Shown one piece after another: positions 28,107-40,992 of a stretch of DNA of 64,000 nucleotides (its first letter is position 1; each line of letters opens with the position of its first letter). Both the position numbers and the translations under genes were made by a program. The notes under the pieces were generated by a model that saw only the letters and a list, made by a program, of their open reading frames with translations, did not search any database and was not told the origin of the DNA. Source of the DNA: Chrysopilus asiliformis (Eukaryota > Arthropoda > Insecta > Diptera > Rhagionidae); NCBI GenBank assembly GCA_964034945.1, contig OZ035964.1, positions 2,257,607-2,321,606 of the forward strand, read 5' to 3'.

Positions 28107-31100
28107 ATGGTTAATTTGTTTAAAGTTTTAATTTTGGTAATAATTTATTTCGGTGAAAAGCTTATGGGTGAGATTTTAATACAAAATGGCACCCAAAGAT
28201 TAGAATTAGGGATTTCCTGTGATGTGAATTTAACATCGAATATTGAATTTAATAAAATTAATTTTTATGCCGAATTCACTTTGCCAAAATATTCAATAAA
28301 TCAGATCAATGTGAAGTTTTTTCGAGATGCCAATCTAACTGTTGTTGACTATGGATTTAGTGTGATTCAAGTGCATTCCTTTCTTTACAATTTAACAATA
28401 TGGGATAGAGAACCGTTTAGCGTGAGTAAAACGGTGACGGCAAAACAGACTGGAACGAATTTAGGATTTGTACTTTTTGATAATGCAAAAATATCTGAAC
28501 GTATTATGAATAAAACGTTATTTTTATATAATTTTAATTATTTCAATAATGTTACTATCGCTGTAATAATTGTTCCTTATAATAAGAACGGTGAGTGTGT
28601 GTGATCCTCCCCCTCCGCCGTCCTTTTTAACACAGTTTTTGGGCTATCAAAGTATTTTGTTGACGATAAATCCTTTTTTTTTATCCCTGGTAAAAATTCC
28701 TTATAGCTCCAGTGCCAGGAGGATGTAATATAGAAGGAAATATCCGAGAATCTCCGATATTGCCGCTAACAATAGCTGATAGTATAATAAATGTGGACAC
28801 ACCAACGGCATCAATGTCTGTCCGGAAGGATCCACGACAGGATTTCTGCAGCACAATCGAAAATAATTTAACATACATTTCCTACTATAATTTTTTCCCA
28901 AGACACGATTTTAGTGCGTCAACATATTTCCAACAGATTCGAACCATGATTGAAGCATCCCAGATACAAAAAAAATCCATCCCGGTTTGTTAAATATTAT
29001 AAATCCCATTTATATGGAAAGAAATCGTTTTTTGATGCACTTATCATATTATAAATAATACAAACATATTTTGTTTGAGATAAATAAAATATTCTTGTAA
29101 CAATCAAAATGTTGTTTGCCTCAAACAAAATTCGTTCACCGAAAAATATAATTCTGTTTCGGGGAATTTATTGGATGGTGAACGAATTTTGTTTGGGGCA
29201 AACAAAATTATGGTTATAGCAAGAATGTTATCATATCATACTAATATATAAAAATGAGTTGGTGTCTGTCTGTCTGTTCCTCTTTCACGCAAAAACGGCT
29301 GAACCGATGGACTTGAAATTTGGCATGAGTGTCTGTGGTAGTTCTGGTTCCAACATAGGCAGACAGAAAAGTAGCGCGAGGGGTAGGGGGAGTAAGGGGA
29401 GTGGGTAAAGTGATTTCGAAACTTGGTTTTTTTGCTATGTTATTCTTTCGCGAGGAAACTATTGAACCGATTGGCCTGAAATTTGGCATAGATGTTCGTT
29501 GGGGGTCTAGCCTCAACATAGACCCATTAAAAAGTAGCGCGAGGGGTGGGGGGAGTAAGGGGAAGGGGTAAAGTGATCTCGAAACTTAGCTCTTCCTCTA
29601 TGTTACCCTTTCGCGGGGAAACTACCGAGCCGATTGGCCTGAAGTTTAGCTCCAACATAGACCATAAAAGAAAATTTAAAAAACTTAACCCGGCAACGAC
29701 GGGTATGCAAGCTAGTATTTATCTCAAACAAGATATAGTATGATGACAGCATCAAAAATTATTTCTATCCGTGTTTTTTTTTTTGGGTGTTTTTCTGTTT
29801 TGTGAAAATTTGTGCCCATTCTTTTTTTACCATTTAGGCGGTGAAAGGATCTACAGGCCCATTATATCGCAGAACGTATATTTCTGTTCCTGGTACAGGA
29901 ATTGTTGTTAATACAATTGTGAAAGATGAAAATGGAAATGTAGGTGTCTACATACCCGCCATGACGTATTCTTGCACGCCACAATTTTGGGATAATGGCT
30001 GCACTATCGTTCGTAAGTATTTTGAAAAAAATTTAGGTTAAACTAAAGAAGAAGAATTTCCGAATCAAAGAATTTCCGAATCAAAGGGCAAGCATGTGAA
30101 ATCAGAGAGAGATTACTGTTATAAAAAGAGATCATAATAGGACAGAAAATTGGGACAGCATGAAGGTTTTTCACATATTATTTAAGTAAGGGCCACATCT
30201 ATCAGTTTTCCATCAGTTTTTGGGAAACTCCGAAATCGTCCGGAATCGTGGCACAAATTTAGCGACTTTTTTTTTTTTTTGATTCAACTACTTTTTTGTT
30301 AAATCTAATGACGATTTTCCCTCAGTGTAAAAATAAAAATAGATGTGCCACAATAGCCAAACTGACTTTATAAATATGACATATATTTGACGCAAGAAAA
30401 CTGTAAAGGTAGAAATAGAAGATGCGATGGTCGGTACAATTGTCGGGTCAACTTGCTGTCGCAAGCGATAATTGTATAGTGTATGCGCACGAAATGATGG
30501 TTGGGCTCGATATCGCACGGTCGTACGTCGCTGAGCCAAAACCTGCGGTAGCATGCGGCAGATTGTATCGATTGTGGTCTGCCATGCGACCGTCGATACG
30601 ATATTATTATTTCATAACTGTTGTGCTGTGCAGATCTGACATTTTCTTTATGAAATGCTGAAAGCCAACTGATTAGAAAAGTTTGTTCGATCAAAATCGC
30701 AAGTAAATCGTATCGTGTGTGTGTGTTGTATACGACCATTGGCCCGATATCGGCCCAACACACGTCGGTACGACCATCGCATCGTCTATTTCTACCTTAA
30801 GTGTGGCTCGCCTAGTAATTTTTTTCTTAGGAAACTATGATCGGAAGATGATCATAATTTTTTTTATAATGAATACTGAGTAGGTACCTACACAACATAG
30901 TAAAATTTTAGACAATTCGAACGTACGGTTTGTCAAAATATATATTTTTTTTTTCACAACTTAAAAATTATGATAGGCTTATTTCTAGACTTCCCATTTT
31001 TTATCGAAGATCCGTACAAGACCGAATCAAAGGACATATTTTTTTAAATAAAATGTTTTTTTTTTTCTACAGCAAATTCATCAATAACAAAAGCGATCGC

Positions 31101-32427
31101 CATAATTTTAATTGTAATCGGAGGGATACGAATATTGATTTATTATGATTATCCAACTTTAGATTTATTTTTATGCTGTCTACCAATTGGAATGTATTCT
31201 GTTTATAGAATCAACACATATTTTCATCTGAAACATGGTTCGAATTTTATTTTATTCTATTTTTTGAAAATTTTTCAAAGATTTTTTTTTTGACAATAAT
31301 CGATGGCTACTAGATCTAATTATACCGCTTGGATTTGTTGTGGATGGAATGATTTGTATTTTATCGCATTATTCGAAAACAAGTAAATGTATTTTTGATT
31401 TTGCACAAAAATTAATGATTGGTTTAATAATCGCAGTTATTGTCTTATATACGACACGTAAGTAAAGTAAAAAACTATAATTTCGAGAATTACCCCCAGA
31501 GGGTTTCGAAAATTTTTCTAAATTTTACAAGGACTCATCAAGATTTACTTTCTTCTACTCAGATAACTGTGAATTCATGTCGAACGGTAGGATTTATTCA
31601 ACAATATTTATATTATTCGCAGTAGCGGCACTCGGATGTATTGGAATTCCAAAATATTCCATTTTGACCGCCATCTCTACATCCCTTCTGTCCACATCAG
31701 CAGTGATTACGGGAATTTTTATGCTAACCCAAAGTAATATGCTTCTTATAATCCTAAATCACATGAATATGGTTTCGGTCGAAAATTTCCATCACACAAA
31801 TGGAATCGTTCCACCAACGATCATTGGTAAATTTCCGTTTTTAAAACAGGGGGTCTATTATGGAATACGATCGTAATTGTAATGTCCGTATCACATTAAC
31901 GATGGTGATACGATTACGATTCAGCATCTCCGACCAATGAGATCAAAGTTTTCATGTCCCTATCGTTGAAAGCTTTTATTTCATTGGTCAAAAAGCTTCA
32001 ATTGCAATCGCAATCGTCAATGTGATACGGGCATAACAATCAAGATTCGCTTGTTGTTGTTGTTGTTAGTAGAAAACACATACAAGATCCGATCGTATTC
32101 CATAATAGGCCCCCAGACATGGATACATAGAAGAATTACCGATTTTTTTTTGTTTTTTTTTTAGATTTGCTCATTTTGAACTTTTGGTTTCTAATTGGAT
32201 TTTTCGGTGTTATTTTGCAACACAAGAAAATTATTCAATTGCAAACTACAATTGAGGAGGAACCATCAAATCAAACGAATTCTAATGAAAATGATTCGAA
32301 TTCTGCAACACCGGCAATCGTCCAATACAGACATCCGATAATAACACGATGGACAACCGGATCCGATGATGTATTTGAATCACCAAATAGTAATACTCGA
32401 ATTCTAAGGGATTTATTATCAAGGTAA
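28107..32427 (+). CDS. TM7SF3: TM7SF3-like seven-transmembrane protein, complete, seven exons
   Basis: Exons: 28107-28590, 28707-28984, 29838-30012, 31073-31237, 31314-31457, 31563-31826, 32165-32427. Phases agree at every junction and give 590 residues (human TM7SF3 has about 570). Residues 1-21 look like a signal peptide (VLILVIIYFG). The extracellular half has many N-x-S/T sites. Family landmarks recalled from human TM7SF3 are APVPGGCNIE (human DPVPGGCNLE), VPGTGIVVNTIV (LPGQGVIYNVIV) and VYIPAMTYSC (AYIPAHTYAC), the last followed by a second Cys. Seven hydrophobic segments follow, e.g. AIAIILIVIGGIRILIYY, LDLFLCCLPIGMYSVY, LIIPLGFVVDGMICIL, STIFILFAVAALGCIGIP, ILNFWFLIGFFGVIL. The tail is short, hydrophilic and Asn/Ser-rich. 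The exon 2 donor (GTTTGT) is weak and the least certain junction. Human TM7SF3 has been linked to cell survival and the stress response; the insect role is unknown to me. Confidence 0.87.
29090..29225. mobile_element. Hairpin element in TM7SF3 intron 2
   Basis: ATTCTTGTAACAATCAAAAT and ATTATGGTTATAGCAAGAAT at the ends, then GCCTCAAACAAAATTCGTTC / GAACGAATTTTGTTTGGGGC. Arms of about 50 bp. A single arm of the same family lies at 23650. Confidence 0.65.
29236..29715 (+). mobile_element. Non-autonomous Helitron in TM7SF3 intron 2
   Basis: Starts TCATACTAATATATAAAAAT and ends GGTATGCAAGCTAG, between A (29235) and T (29716). The interior has GTCTGTCTGTCTGTTCC, AACCGATTGGCCTGAAATTT and two CGCGAGGGGTRGGGGGAGTA blocks. 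Same family as 9776 and 51363. Confidence 0.78.
30406..30799. mobile_element. AAGGTAGAA-tip foldback element in TM7SF3 intron 3
   Basis: Left AAGGTAGAAATAGAAGATGC, GATGGTCGGTAC; right GTACGACCATCGCATCGTC, TATTTCTACCTT. Its tips match 8660, 40377 and 45028, but the arms are different. The interior holds further GATCG/CGATC-rich inverted motifs such as GATATCGCACGGTCG and CGACCATTGGCCCGATATCG. Frames across it (79-131 codons) are artefacts. Confidence 0.65.
31849..32114. mobile_element. Palindromic MITE, GGGCC-tip copy 5, with a second palindrome nested inside (TM7SF3 intron 6)
   Basis: Outer tips GGGGGTCTATTATGGAATAC and GTATTCCATAATAGGCCCCC. Between them sits the CCAAT-type hairpin (TCCGTATCACATTAACGATG ... 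CGTCAATGTGATACGGGCAT, with GACCAATGAGATCAAAG and ATTTCATTGGTC). The outer apex GTTGTTGTTGTTAGTAGAAA is still recognizable. Confidence 0.7.
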
Positions 32428-33011
32428 AATTGAAATGTGTACTTTTGGATCTTGAATATAAAGATGTGTAAAAAAATTTTCGAATTTTATTGATAATTTT
32501 TTTTAATCCCTCAATCATCGTTCATAACAAATTATTTTCTCGCATGTCCCATCATTGCGAATTTCCTTTTCTTCATAGAGATTTTAGGTGTTTAGATTCA
32601 GGGTAACGACAGTGCGAAAAACCATCCAAGTTTCATGTGTTGAAGTAAAGAAGATGAGATAGAAAATATCTGATGTGAACAGCACATGACTTTCTTGTAC
32701 AAAATCTACGGTTCTGCACAATTTACGAGTACGATATAACCTGACGAATAAAATTTAAGTATATGATTTTTTCTTTTAAAAAAATCTGAAATATCTAGAT
32801 AACGCTAAAAGATATCGATTTACAGTAAACGGCAAAAATGTAGAAAATTTTATGTATCTTTAATTTTTCTTTAAAAAAAAAATTTTTGTTTTCGAAAAAC
32901 CGTTAGTTTACAAAAATCTAATTTTTACATTTTAATGAAAATATCTCAAAACAGGTAAAATAGAATGGGTAACGGTAAAAGCCAAAATTGTGGAGAATGC
33001 CATCAATTCAA

Positions 33012-33320
33012 CTCATCTAGTAAGTGTAAAGTACCATGAAGACCGAGCCATGCTCGGCAACCTCAAAATCCTACTTTTGCTGATTTTTGAAATCGAAAGC
33101 CCTTGGCCCTTTTAGTAATACTGTAAAGTTTCATTAAGATCGGACAACCCAATTCGAAGATAACAGGCGAGGAGAATTTTCTCAGAGGTGACACCTATCT
33201 AGATCGGTTTTTTGTCCCCGAAAATCCCTAGCCCCCAAGTTTCGTGAAAATCGTTAGGCGGGTTTTCGAGATCGTTGTGCAAACATTCCTCGTATTATAT
33301 TATAGGACAGGATAGCAAAA
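33012..33320 (+). repeat. Dispersed repeat family D, copy 2
   Basis: GTGTAAAGTACCATGAAGAC then CGAGCCATGCTCGG, ending CAAACATTCCTCGTATTATA. Shorter than the copies at 12560 and 35565 by an internal deletion. Confidence 0.6.
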
Positions 33321-33357
33321 ACCTGTTTTTTTAGATAACCGCTCAAAACAATTTTTA

Positions 33358-33892
33358 TACCCGTATGGTGAAACCAAAGGGTATATTAACTTTGCCTTAC
33401 CGTTTGTAACGCCAAGATCCCGTCATCACACAAAAAAATTAATTACACCAGTGTGTTTAGAATGATAAAAATATTTAATTTTTGCATGTCCGTCCGTCTG
33501 TCTGTCTGTCCGTCTGTCTGTCTGTCCGTCCGTCTGTCTGTCTGTGGCGCGGATTGCGGGCGCACGGATTGAGCTAGAGACTTGAAAGTTTGCACAGATC
33601 CGTTTTTCGTAAAATGTGAGGCTAAGTTCGTTAATGGGCAAAAATGGACCATTAGGGGGGGGTACCCCCCATACGAACGAAATCGTTTTTTGTGAATATC
33701 TCAAAAACGGTGCATCTTATCAAAAAAGTCCAAGAACAAAAGTTATTTAGGATATGATTCTACATAAAACTCCCATACATCAAAATCCGATTGGAATAAA
33801 TTTTAAAAAATAAAAAAAAAGTTTGACTTCAAAGTGGAATTTTGGTACAACTGTTCGAATTTTGATACGAATATCACCATACGGGTCTCCAA
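33358..33892. mobile_element. Element with CCCGTATGGTGA terminal inverted repeats
   Basis: Left end CCCGTATGGTGAAACC, right end GAATATCACCATACGGG. Next to the left end is AAAGGGTATATTAACTTTGC. The interior has a CCGTCTGTCTGTCTGTCC tract, then GATTGAGCTAGAGACTTGAA. Non-coding; open frames there are microsatellite translations. Confidence 0.55.
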
Positions 33893-34689
33893 TGATTGCC
33901 AGATTGGCAATTATAGCTTTTGTTATGTTCTTAATTAATAAATATCGTACATTATATCAACCCGTCTTTTAATTAAACATCAAGGCTACATCAGGCTTGA
34001 GAGACACAATTTTAGTGTAAGACAAAAATGTAGTAAATTTTACTGTCTTCAACTTTTGTCTACATACGACTACTAAAAAAATCGTAGTTTCGGAGTAAAC
34101 CGCGAAAAACGAAATTGCGATTTTTAAAATGCCGCCATTTTGCTTACTTCCGGTAACCCATTACTGGACCAAACAGAACTGTAATTCATGGCTCTAGCTC
34201 TATTCGTTTTTGAGAAATCTTGTACACAGACTGATAGACCGACATCACTCCAATCGACTCGGGAGTGCTCGGGAGATATTTTTTTTTTGTGGAAAACTAA
34301 GAGGTCGAAATTTTTCATGAATACAATACCTTATTATACTTGGTATAAGAAAGTAAAAAAAAAAAAAAACGAAAATTACCACAAAGTCTTTTATTTAGGA
34401 AAATACGAATACAGTTCCATACATGGATATCGTTCACCAAAACAAATCGTGACACACACATACTTCCTTAGGCAAATAACTTGCAAAGAACTTAACACAG
34501 AAACGAAACAAGGTAAAAGGACATACAGGAAAGGTGATGGAAATTGCAACATTCGATAATTTTTATATTCCGTAAATTTTAGATTTTCAGCAATTGTAAA
34601 TCTGTACAAAAATTCTAAGCAGGCTGACGTATTCAATATGAGAGGTCCTTTTGATTTATCAAAATTAATCCTAAGTGGTTTTTTTAAAA

Positions 34690-34953
34690 GATTTTTTTTT
34701 ATTGTTTCAACCTTTATTGCCGAGGCCCAGCTTAGGATGGTCGGAAGGACAAAAGGAGATGTCGATTTATGTTCTCCTTGAACTTCTGCGGGTTATAGTC
34801 CGGGCGGAACACATCGAATGATAAATCATTCCAAAGTCTTGTTGTTCGCGGAATGAAGGAATCCCTAAACTTTCTTTCTCTCTCTCTCTCTGCACTACAA
34901 CCGGTTTTTGGTTTTGGCCTGCAGCAATGTCTCTCGCCAAAGGTTCCGGTCAC
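34690..34953 (-). pseudogene. LINE reverse-transcriptase gene, 3'-end remnant
   Basis: Frame 34953-34732 encodes SFIPRTTRLWNDLSFDVFRP and, a little later, QKFKENINRHL. This is the C-terminal tail typical of many LINE ORF2 proteins (SFxPRTxRLWNxLP...FK.rvn). The element ends near 34690 with a short A-rich tail on its own strand. No RT catalytic motif remains. Confidence 0.65.
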
Positions 34954-34964
34954 GCGCCGATGTC

Positions 34965-35209
34965 CTCCAATTCTCTGCGCGTCCTGGTCAACTCCGTCTT
35001 GCCCTCTGAGGTTGGGTCTTTCTCATCGCCTTGTTGTTAACAACCTACCGCAGAAGACTTTCCGAGCCGGGTCACTTTCACTCATTCGAGTGACATGACC
35101 AGCCCACCGGAGTCTGTTGAGTCTTATGAGCTTGACTACGGGCATGTCCTGATATCTCTCAAAGACCTCGTCATTGTAGAGTCTCCGGAATCGCCCCCCC
35201 TCAAACTTC

Positions 35210-35211
<2 letters not shown>
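34965..35211 (-). pseudogene. LINE ORF2 fragment (LRWAGHV motif)
   Basis: Frame 35211-35023 encodes RRLYNDEVFERYQDMPVVKL and then RLNRLRWAGHVTRM, the well-known tail of a second LINE ORF2 type. It runs directly into the sequence before the 34953 fragment, and upstream it ends at a run of about 30 C (35212-35241). Either two different elements or one decayed element. Confidence 0.65.

Positions 35212-35241
<30 letters not shown>
35212..35241. repeat. Poly-C tract
   Basis: About 30 consecutive C at the truncated end of the LINE remnant. Other homopolymer G/C runs are near 17191, 38130 and 8940. The length is prone to assembly error. Confidence 0.7.
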
Positions 35242-35245
<4 letters not shown>

Positions 35246-35564
35246 CTTTACTGTACGAAAACGGGGAAGCTCAAGGACGAAGTCGTGCGCGCGTGCAGCT
35301 GCCCGAAAGGGTCTAGGGAAAAAATATACCGTGAAGGAATAAGTTGGGAAATTTCGGTGGAACATTTCCCATGGAAACATCTAGCTGTATTTTTTTAATG
35401 ATCCGATTAACATATCTAAAAAACGTAAGAGAATTTTTTATGGCTTTAAAATTATTTTTAGGCTATGTTGTAACTCGTATGTTGTGGCAATAGCTTTCGA
35501 AATCGAAAAATCTATGTCATTACCAGCTTCTTTTTCTCGCCGCTAGGTTTTTTCCGTTTTAAGG

Positions 35565-36060
35565 TAAGTACCAGGGAAACCGAGCCATGCGCGGCCACCT
35601 CAAAGTCGTCCTTTTGCTGAAATTTTGCAGAAAAGAGTAGATTCACGTAATCTCGACACCACCTTTCCTGAGGTTTGAAATCCTGGATCCAAATATCTAA
35701 AGAGTGGTATTTTTAGAATGTATATCGAAAAACCTCACCCCCTAGCAATATTGCAAATTTTCACTAAGATACCTTCACGTAATTCGAAGACACCAGGCGA
35801 GGGGTATCGAGGGAAGGGAAAAGTCAGGTTTGTGGTGGAAAGATAGAAAGCCCTTAGCCCCCTTAGTAATACTGCAAAGTTTTATTAAAATCGGACCATC
35901 CAATTCGAAGATAACAGGCGAGGGGTATCGAGGGGAATTTTCTCAAGGGTGAGACCTATCTAGATCGGTTTTTTGTCCCCGAAAATCCCTAACCCACAAG
36001 TTTCGTGAAAATCGTTAGGCGGGTTTTCGAGATCGTTTGTGCAGACAGACAGACATTCTC
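35565..36060 (+). repeat. Dispersed repeat family D, copy 3
   Basis: AGTACCAGGGAAACCGAGCC, ATGCGCGGCCACCTCAAAGT, then TTCGAAGATAACAGGCGAGG and GGGTTTTCGAGATCGTTTGT, ending in CAGACAGACAGACATTC. Confidence 0.6.
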
Positions 36061-38722
36061 AATCTGAATCTACACTAAAAGCTACAATATTACATAGAAA
36101 TGATCACTATCGCCACCATCGGCCCAAGGTGAAAACTAATCATTATTTTTCTATATTTGTACATATTCAATGTTTCTCATTAACTTGGAAAGCAAATAAA
36201 ATTTGGGTTACCAATTGGTGAGAACTATTTTTTGCAGCGTCCCAGAAAGCTTCCTTTGCGATTTTCAAAATATGATCGCTCCATTGGAGTTTCTCGTTTA
36301 TTTCGATGCCCAGCATTCTGAAAAATTTGACCGTTTTGGGATATTTTGTCGCATTTTATCGACAACAGCATTGATTGGCGACAGACGGACGTCATTTCGG
36401 ATTTTAAGTAATATTAATTAAACACCAAATGTCTAAAAGAGATCAAATAAACAAAATGCAGGAAAAAAACTTTTTTGTTTTAAGGAAAAATGCACTAAAA
36501 TGGGAAAAAAAATTTTTTTGGGTGCCGTTAAAAAGTAATTTAATTTTTTTCTTCATGAATTTTTCTGACATGTTGCAATTTTTAGGACACTTAATATAAT
36601 AAAAAAGCTTGAATGGCAATGGAAAACATTTCCTTAGTATTTGTGCATGAAATTCAGAAACGAATTTCTTCCTACATTGGTGTCAGCCAAACGAAATGCG
36701 TGCATAAGAGACCAAACACTATTGCCTAGCAATGAAGAAGGGATGAAAATAATAATAGTCCGGTTGAGGGCAGAGGAAAGGATGAATTTTGAAATACACG
36801 AAAAGAAAAATCTTCTTGTCGTATAGAATTGAAATGAAAAGAACACAAACACATCTATCTCTATAATCATGTAAAAATCAAGGGGTTGCTTGTGTACGGA
36901 TATGTCTTTGATGAGGGGATGAAATGTACAATTCAAATCAACCCTCCTGCGTCATGTGGTTAAACTTAGTGTGTGTTTATCGTTTGCCACATGTACATAT
37001 ATACATATCGTCTAAGAACACTAAGAAAATAATATTTAATAATAATAATAAAAAAAACAAACAAAAAATAACATGCAGAACAATAAGACGAAAAAACATT
37101 AGATACGGATTTATAAAAAATAATAACAAATTAGAAAAAGTGAAAACTAAGGGTTGAAAATAACGCGTGAATGAGACGGTGGTAATTCTTCAGTCGTTTC
37201 CGTTTGTTGTTGAAAAAAAAATCTGTGAAAATTATTAAAACAAAAAAAAACACGGATTTTACCCCCCAAAATGTGGGGGAAAAAGTATCAAAATCTACAC
37301 TTATAAGAAAATCATAGTCCGGCATTTATTTTAGAGTGATTATTTTGTGAAAAAAACTCGTTTAAATTTCGCGTAAAAAGGACACCTTTTTGCTAGAAAA
37401 AAAGAAGTGCTTTTTTTTGTGGGATATGGTCAAAATTATCTAAAATACTTGCCCGGAACTCCTATTTTTGTTGATGATCGCAAATCCGAATCCAGTGGGT
37501 AAAATTAAAAAAAATAAATTGCACTATTTTTAAAATAAAAAAATAGAATGAAATTCAAATCTCCATGTATATGAAAAGAGGAAGCATGGTATTTCGTTTC
37601 TGTTGGATAGAAATTTCTTGCTAAGCAAATTGAGAAGATTTTTTTTAATAATTATGGGGTTATTTTTGTGAGACTGTTTTTCTAAATAATTCCGTCATAT
37701 ACATATTTCTGATATTTTGTTCCATCAAAACAAAATCTTTCCGCCTACAACATAAAATTTGGAAAAAAAGAGAAACTTTCTTAGAATGTTCCTTGCATAT
37801 CGGATATGGAAAATTCCCACTGCATTTTTAAATAAATTAAATGAAAACAGGGATAGTGTGTGTGTGTGTGTGTGTGTGTAAGACCAAATCTGGAAACCAC
37901 CCGCTCCCCTTTCCATCCTCCTAGCAAAAAAAAATAAGAAACAATCCAGTTGACTTTTACTGGGGAATTTTATTATCGTCTCCATTATATTTTAGTAGCG
38001 TTTTCCTTGCTTTTCCGCTTCCATACACTTTTTCTGCTTCCTTGCCCTCCCCTTTTCCTTTTGCGCTTGAAATATATCTAGCTATAATTTAGTCGATTCT
38101 ATCGTCCTTTACTTTATGGCCTTTTTCACCCCCCCCCCACCCCCCCCCCCCCCCCCCCCTCTTCCAAAGCTTAAAGAGTCAGTTGAATGGTTCCGGAGAG
38201 TAAAATTTTTGAGGGTCCTATTAGAAAGGATTTTAAAGAAAATGCACAAAAATCGCTGATGATTGAGAGGGGGGGTGGGGGGAAGGAATTTTGCGTGTGA
38301 AATCACATTTCAAAAATATAATGTGCAGGGAAATGCATCAAATTTCTGCAAGTAAAAAAAAAATACCTTGAAAATCAGGAAAGAAGCAAGGATTTTTTAC
38401 AAGAAAAAAATGTGCCAATCGGTATTGTTTTCGTGAATACCTTTTGAAACTGTAAAATTTCTTTACCTTTTTCAAAACTAAACTATATACCATACCTGAC
38501 ATATTCCTAACGGATCGTCAATTACCCTATCTACCTTATTCTTAACTGATAGCTATATCATGTATTCCTTTCACTGTAGATTTTCAACATATTATATTAT
38601 GCTGTGTATATCTCTATATTCTCATATTCCACCCCGTTCGCACCCACTTTTATGAATATACACGAATACACCACCATCAATTTGATGGGCTACATCCCCT
38701 GTTTGTTGATTATACGGCAAAC

Positions 38723-38766
<44 letters not shown>

Positions 38767-38915
38767 GATTCTATTCAACAAAATTGTAACTATTTGTCTT
38801 TTTTGCGCTTTTGGGTTCCATCCCTTTGGCCCAACAATTCATACCGAAAGTGCTGTTATGTTATTTCAGACTGATTCTCAAACATGGAAAGAACAACAAG
38901 AAGAACGCTAATAAA
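36061..38915. other. Gene-poor, mostly single-copy AT-rich stretch
   Basis: No frame with coding character. Simple repeats: (GT)n at about 37856-37880, poly-C with one A near 38129-38159, (CT)n at 38727-38765. Parts may be non-coding exons or enhancers of onecut (inference from position only). Confidence 0.35.
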
Positions 38916-39009
38916 ATGAAAATATCTGATGTGAACAGCACATGACATTCTTATACTAAATTTACGATCCTGCACAATTTACACTACACGATTTGCTTGA
39001 ATTTTTAAA

Positions 39010-39955
39010 CTTTCTAAGTTTACATATTTATCCTAACTAAATTAAGTTTGAATATTCAACCTAAAAGTTTAAAATTGGTAAACAACAAAATCGCAAAGCC
39101 CTTTTCAACCAAACAGTTTAAATTTTCATTTTTCTGGTTAAAAATTTACACTAAAAAAGTCGAATTTTTAAATTAGAAAAGGGAGGTCCTTGCAACATTT
39201 GTAAGGTTTGTTTCATTTGAATCACAGTCGAAAACCATTCGCATTGTTAATGGAAAACGCACAACAAAAATTTGTAAGGTTTTTCTTGGCAAAAAGGGAA
39301 ATTGTCACATTTGTAAGGATGCTTGTTAAAGCATTTAATTCCGTCATACAATTTTTAAAGCAAGTTGTTAATGGCCGAAATACATCGTGCTGCTAACCGA
39401 CGAAATTCGGACCCAGGTTTTCCGGCTTCATAGGCTAAAGGCTCTGACCGACATTTGGTGGGGCTGAAAAACTTCACATTTCATCAACTCAGTGCAGGCA
39501 ATTTTAAACCTATAACGGTTGAAAAATGAAACCCAAAGTTGAAATTTTTCGGTTGAATTTTTCAACTTTTCAGTTTAAAAACTAAACTATTTGAAGTTGA
39601 AAATTTTACTTTTTCGTCTTTTCGGTTTGATTTTTCAAAATTTTATTCACAAAAATTCCATTTTAAAAAAATTTTAAATTTTCAGTTGAAAATTTGAACC
39701 AAAACCATAAATTTTCAACAGTTTATGCTTGAATTTTCAACTAAGCTGGATTAAAAAGGCACATTTAAACTGTAAAAAGATGAAAAACTCGATCTAAAAG
39801 TTTAAAACCATCGAAAATTCATCTTTTAAATCCGGTCGGTTGGAAAATTGATCAACAAAATAGTTGAAAAAATCGTTTTAAACGCAAAATAGTTGAGTGA
39901 AGTTTGAAAATTCGACCCAAATTTTCCACCATGTAAATATAACACGACAGAAAAA
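39010..39955. repeat. Dispersed repeat family G, copy 1
   Basis: Shared with 54700-55560: TTTAAAATTGGTAAACAACA, CAACCAAACAGTTTAAATTT, ATGGCCGAAATACATCGTGC, GCTAACCGACGAAATTCGGA, GTGCAGGCAATTTTAAACCT. The 62-codon frame at 39208 is part of it. Confidence 0.6.
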
Positions 39956-40376
39956 ATTTTAGTTTACATAAAAATATGAATTTATATTTTACGAAATCTG
40001 AAATATCTCGATAACGGTAAAAGATATCGTTTTACGGTTAAGGGTAAAAATGTAGAGAATTTTGATATCTTTAATTCTTCTTAAAATTTGTTTTTATTTT
40101 CGAAAAAACCAAAAAAAAATAAAAGATAGCAGATAACACCAAAAAACAAAATTGTGGCAAATATTATTCTCTACAATTCATTTCATACAATGAACCAATG
40201 AAAACCAGTTAGTTTTCGAAAGAGACGCAAAAACTGATTTTTTTTTAAATAACGGTATTAGTCGATATGGGTTTGAGATATTGAATCTTAGTAAAAGACA
40301 AAAGTGTAGGAAATTCTACTGTCTTCAACTTTCGTCATACACAAATCTGCTCAAAACGCGTGCGTTATCAGAGTAA

Positions 40377-40602
40377 AGCCTCAACCACAATTACGGGTTC
40401 GTGCGTGCGGCGCGCACGGGGTGAAGGTAAAAACTACGCATTTATATGAGTAAATGTATAATTGCGCGTTGCTCAGACGCGTTGCCGCGTCCGTGCCGCG
40501 TAGAGTAGGCTCAGTCTCTACTTTTAGACGCGGTGACAACTACTAGATGCCAAAACACAATCATACCGCACGCACGGACGTATGTTTCTGGTTCTACCTT
40601 AA
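40377..40602. mobile_element. AAGGTAGAA-tip foldback element, reverse copy of 8660
   Basis: Ends GTTTCTGGTTCTACCTTA. Contains GTGCGTGCGGCGCGCACG, CTCAGACGCGTTGCCGCGTC and AGTAGGCTCAGTCTCTAC, matching 8660-8878 in the other orientation. Confidence 0.65.
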
Positions 40603-40992
40603 ATAGCAAAAAACTAAAATGCCATTTTTTTATAAAAGCCGCCATTTTGGTTACTTCCGGTTAACGGATTTCCACCAAAATGTTGCCAGGATCGTCCCAT
40701 TCTATGACGAAACAATCCTTGTAAAATTTCATGGCTCTAGCTCTATTAGTTTTTGAGAAATCTTGTACAAACGCATCCGATTGGCTTGAAATTTTGCACA
40801 CATATGTAAGTCTGAAGACAATACAATATTTTCAGTACTTCGTTTCTGTAAGAATAACGGAAGGTCCTGTAAGATAACGTGATTAACTTTTTTCTCAAAT
40901 TTTCTAGGAGGTAGTCGGGGTCGATTAGTCATCTGGGGGTTTTTGGGGTCGATGGGACCGATTCTAGAATGAAAGTCCGATATATGTATATT

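Larger units (their letters stand above)
32662..34353 (-). repeat. Family B repeat, reverse, split by two later insertions
   Basis: The right end is at 32662 (ATATCTGATGTGAACAGCAC) and the left end at 34353 (ACTTGGTATAAGAAAGTAAA). The body is interrupted by family D (33012-33320) and by the element at 33358-33892. The second part has AAAATGCCGCCATTTTGCTT and GAGAAATCTTGTACACAGAC, as in the other copies. Confidence 0.6.

Noticed and set aside
30368..30763. 131-residue minus-strand protein
   Set aside because: Lies in the AAGGTAGAA foldback in TM7SF3 intron 3; no domain and inverted-repeat composition.
31318..31457. An intron beginning at GTAAAT (31382) in TM7SF3
   Set aside because: Reading straight through keeps the frame and encodes a further membrane segment (LMIGLIIAVIVLYT) expected for the family.
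34853..35098. Plus-strand frame over the LINE remnants
   Set aside because: Antisense of LINE ORF2 tails.
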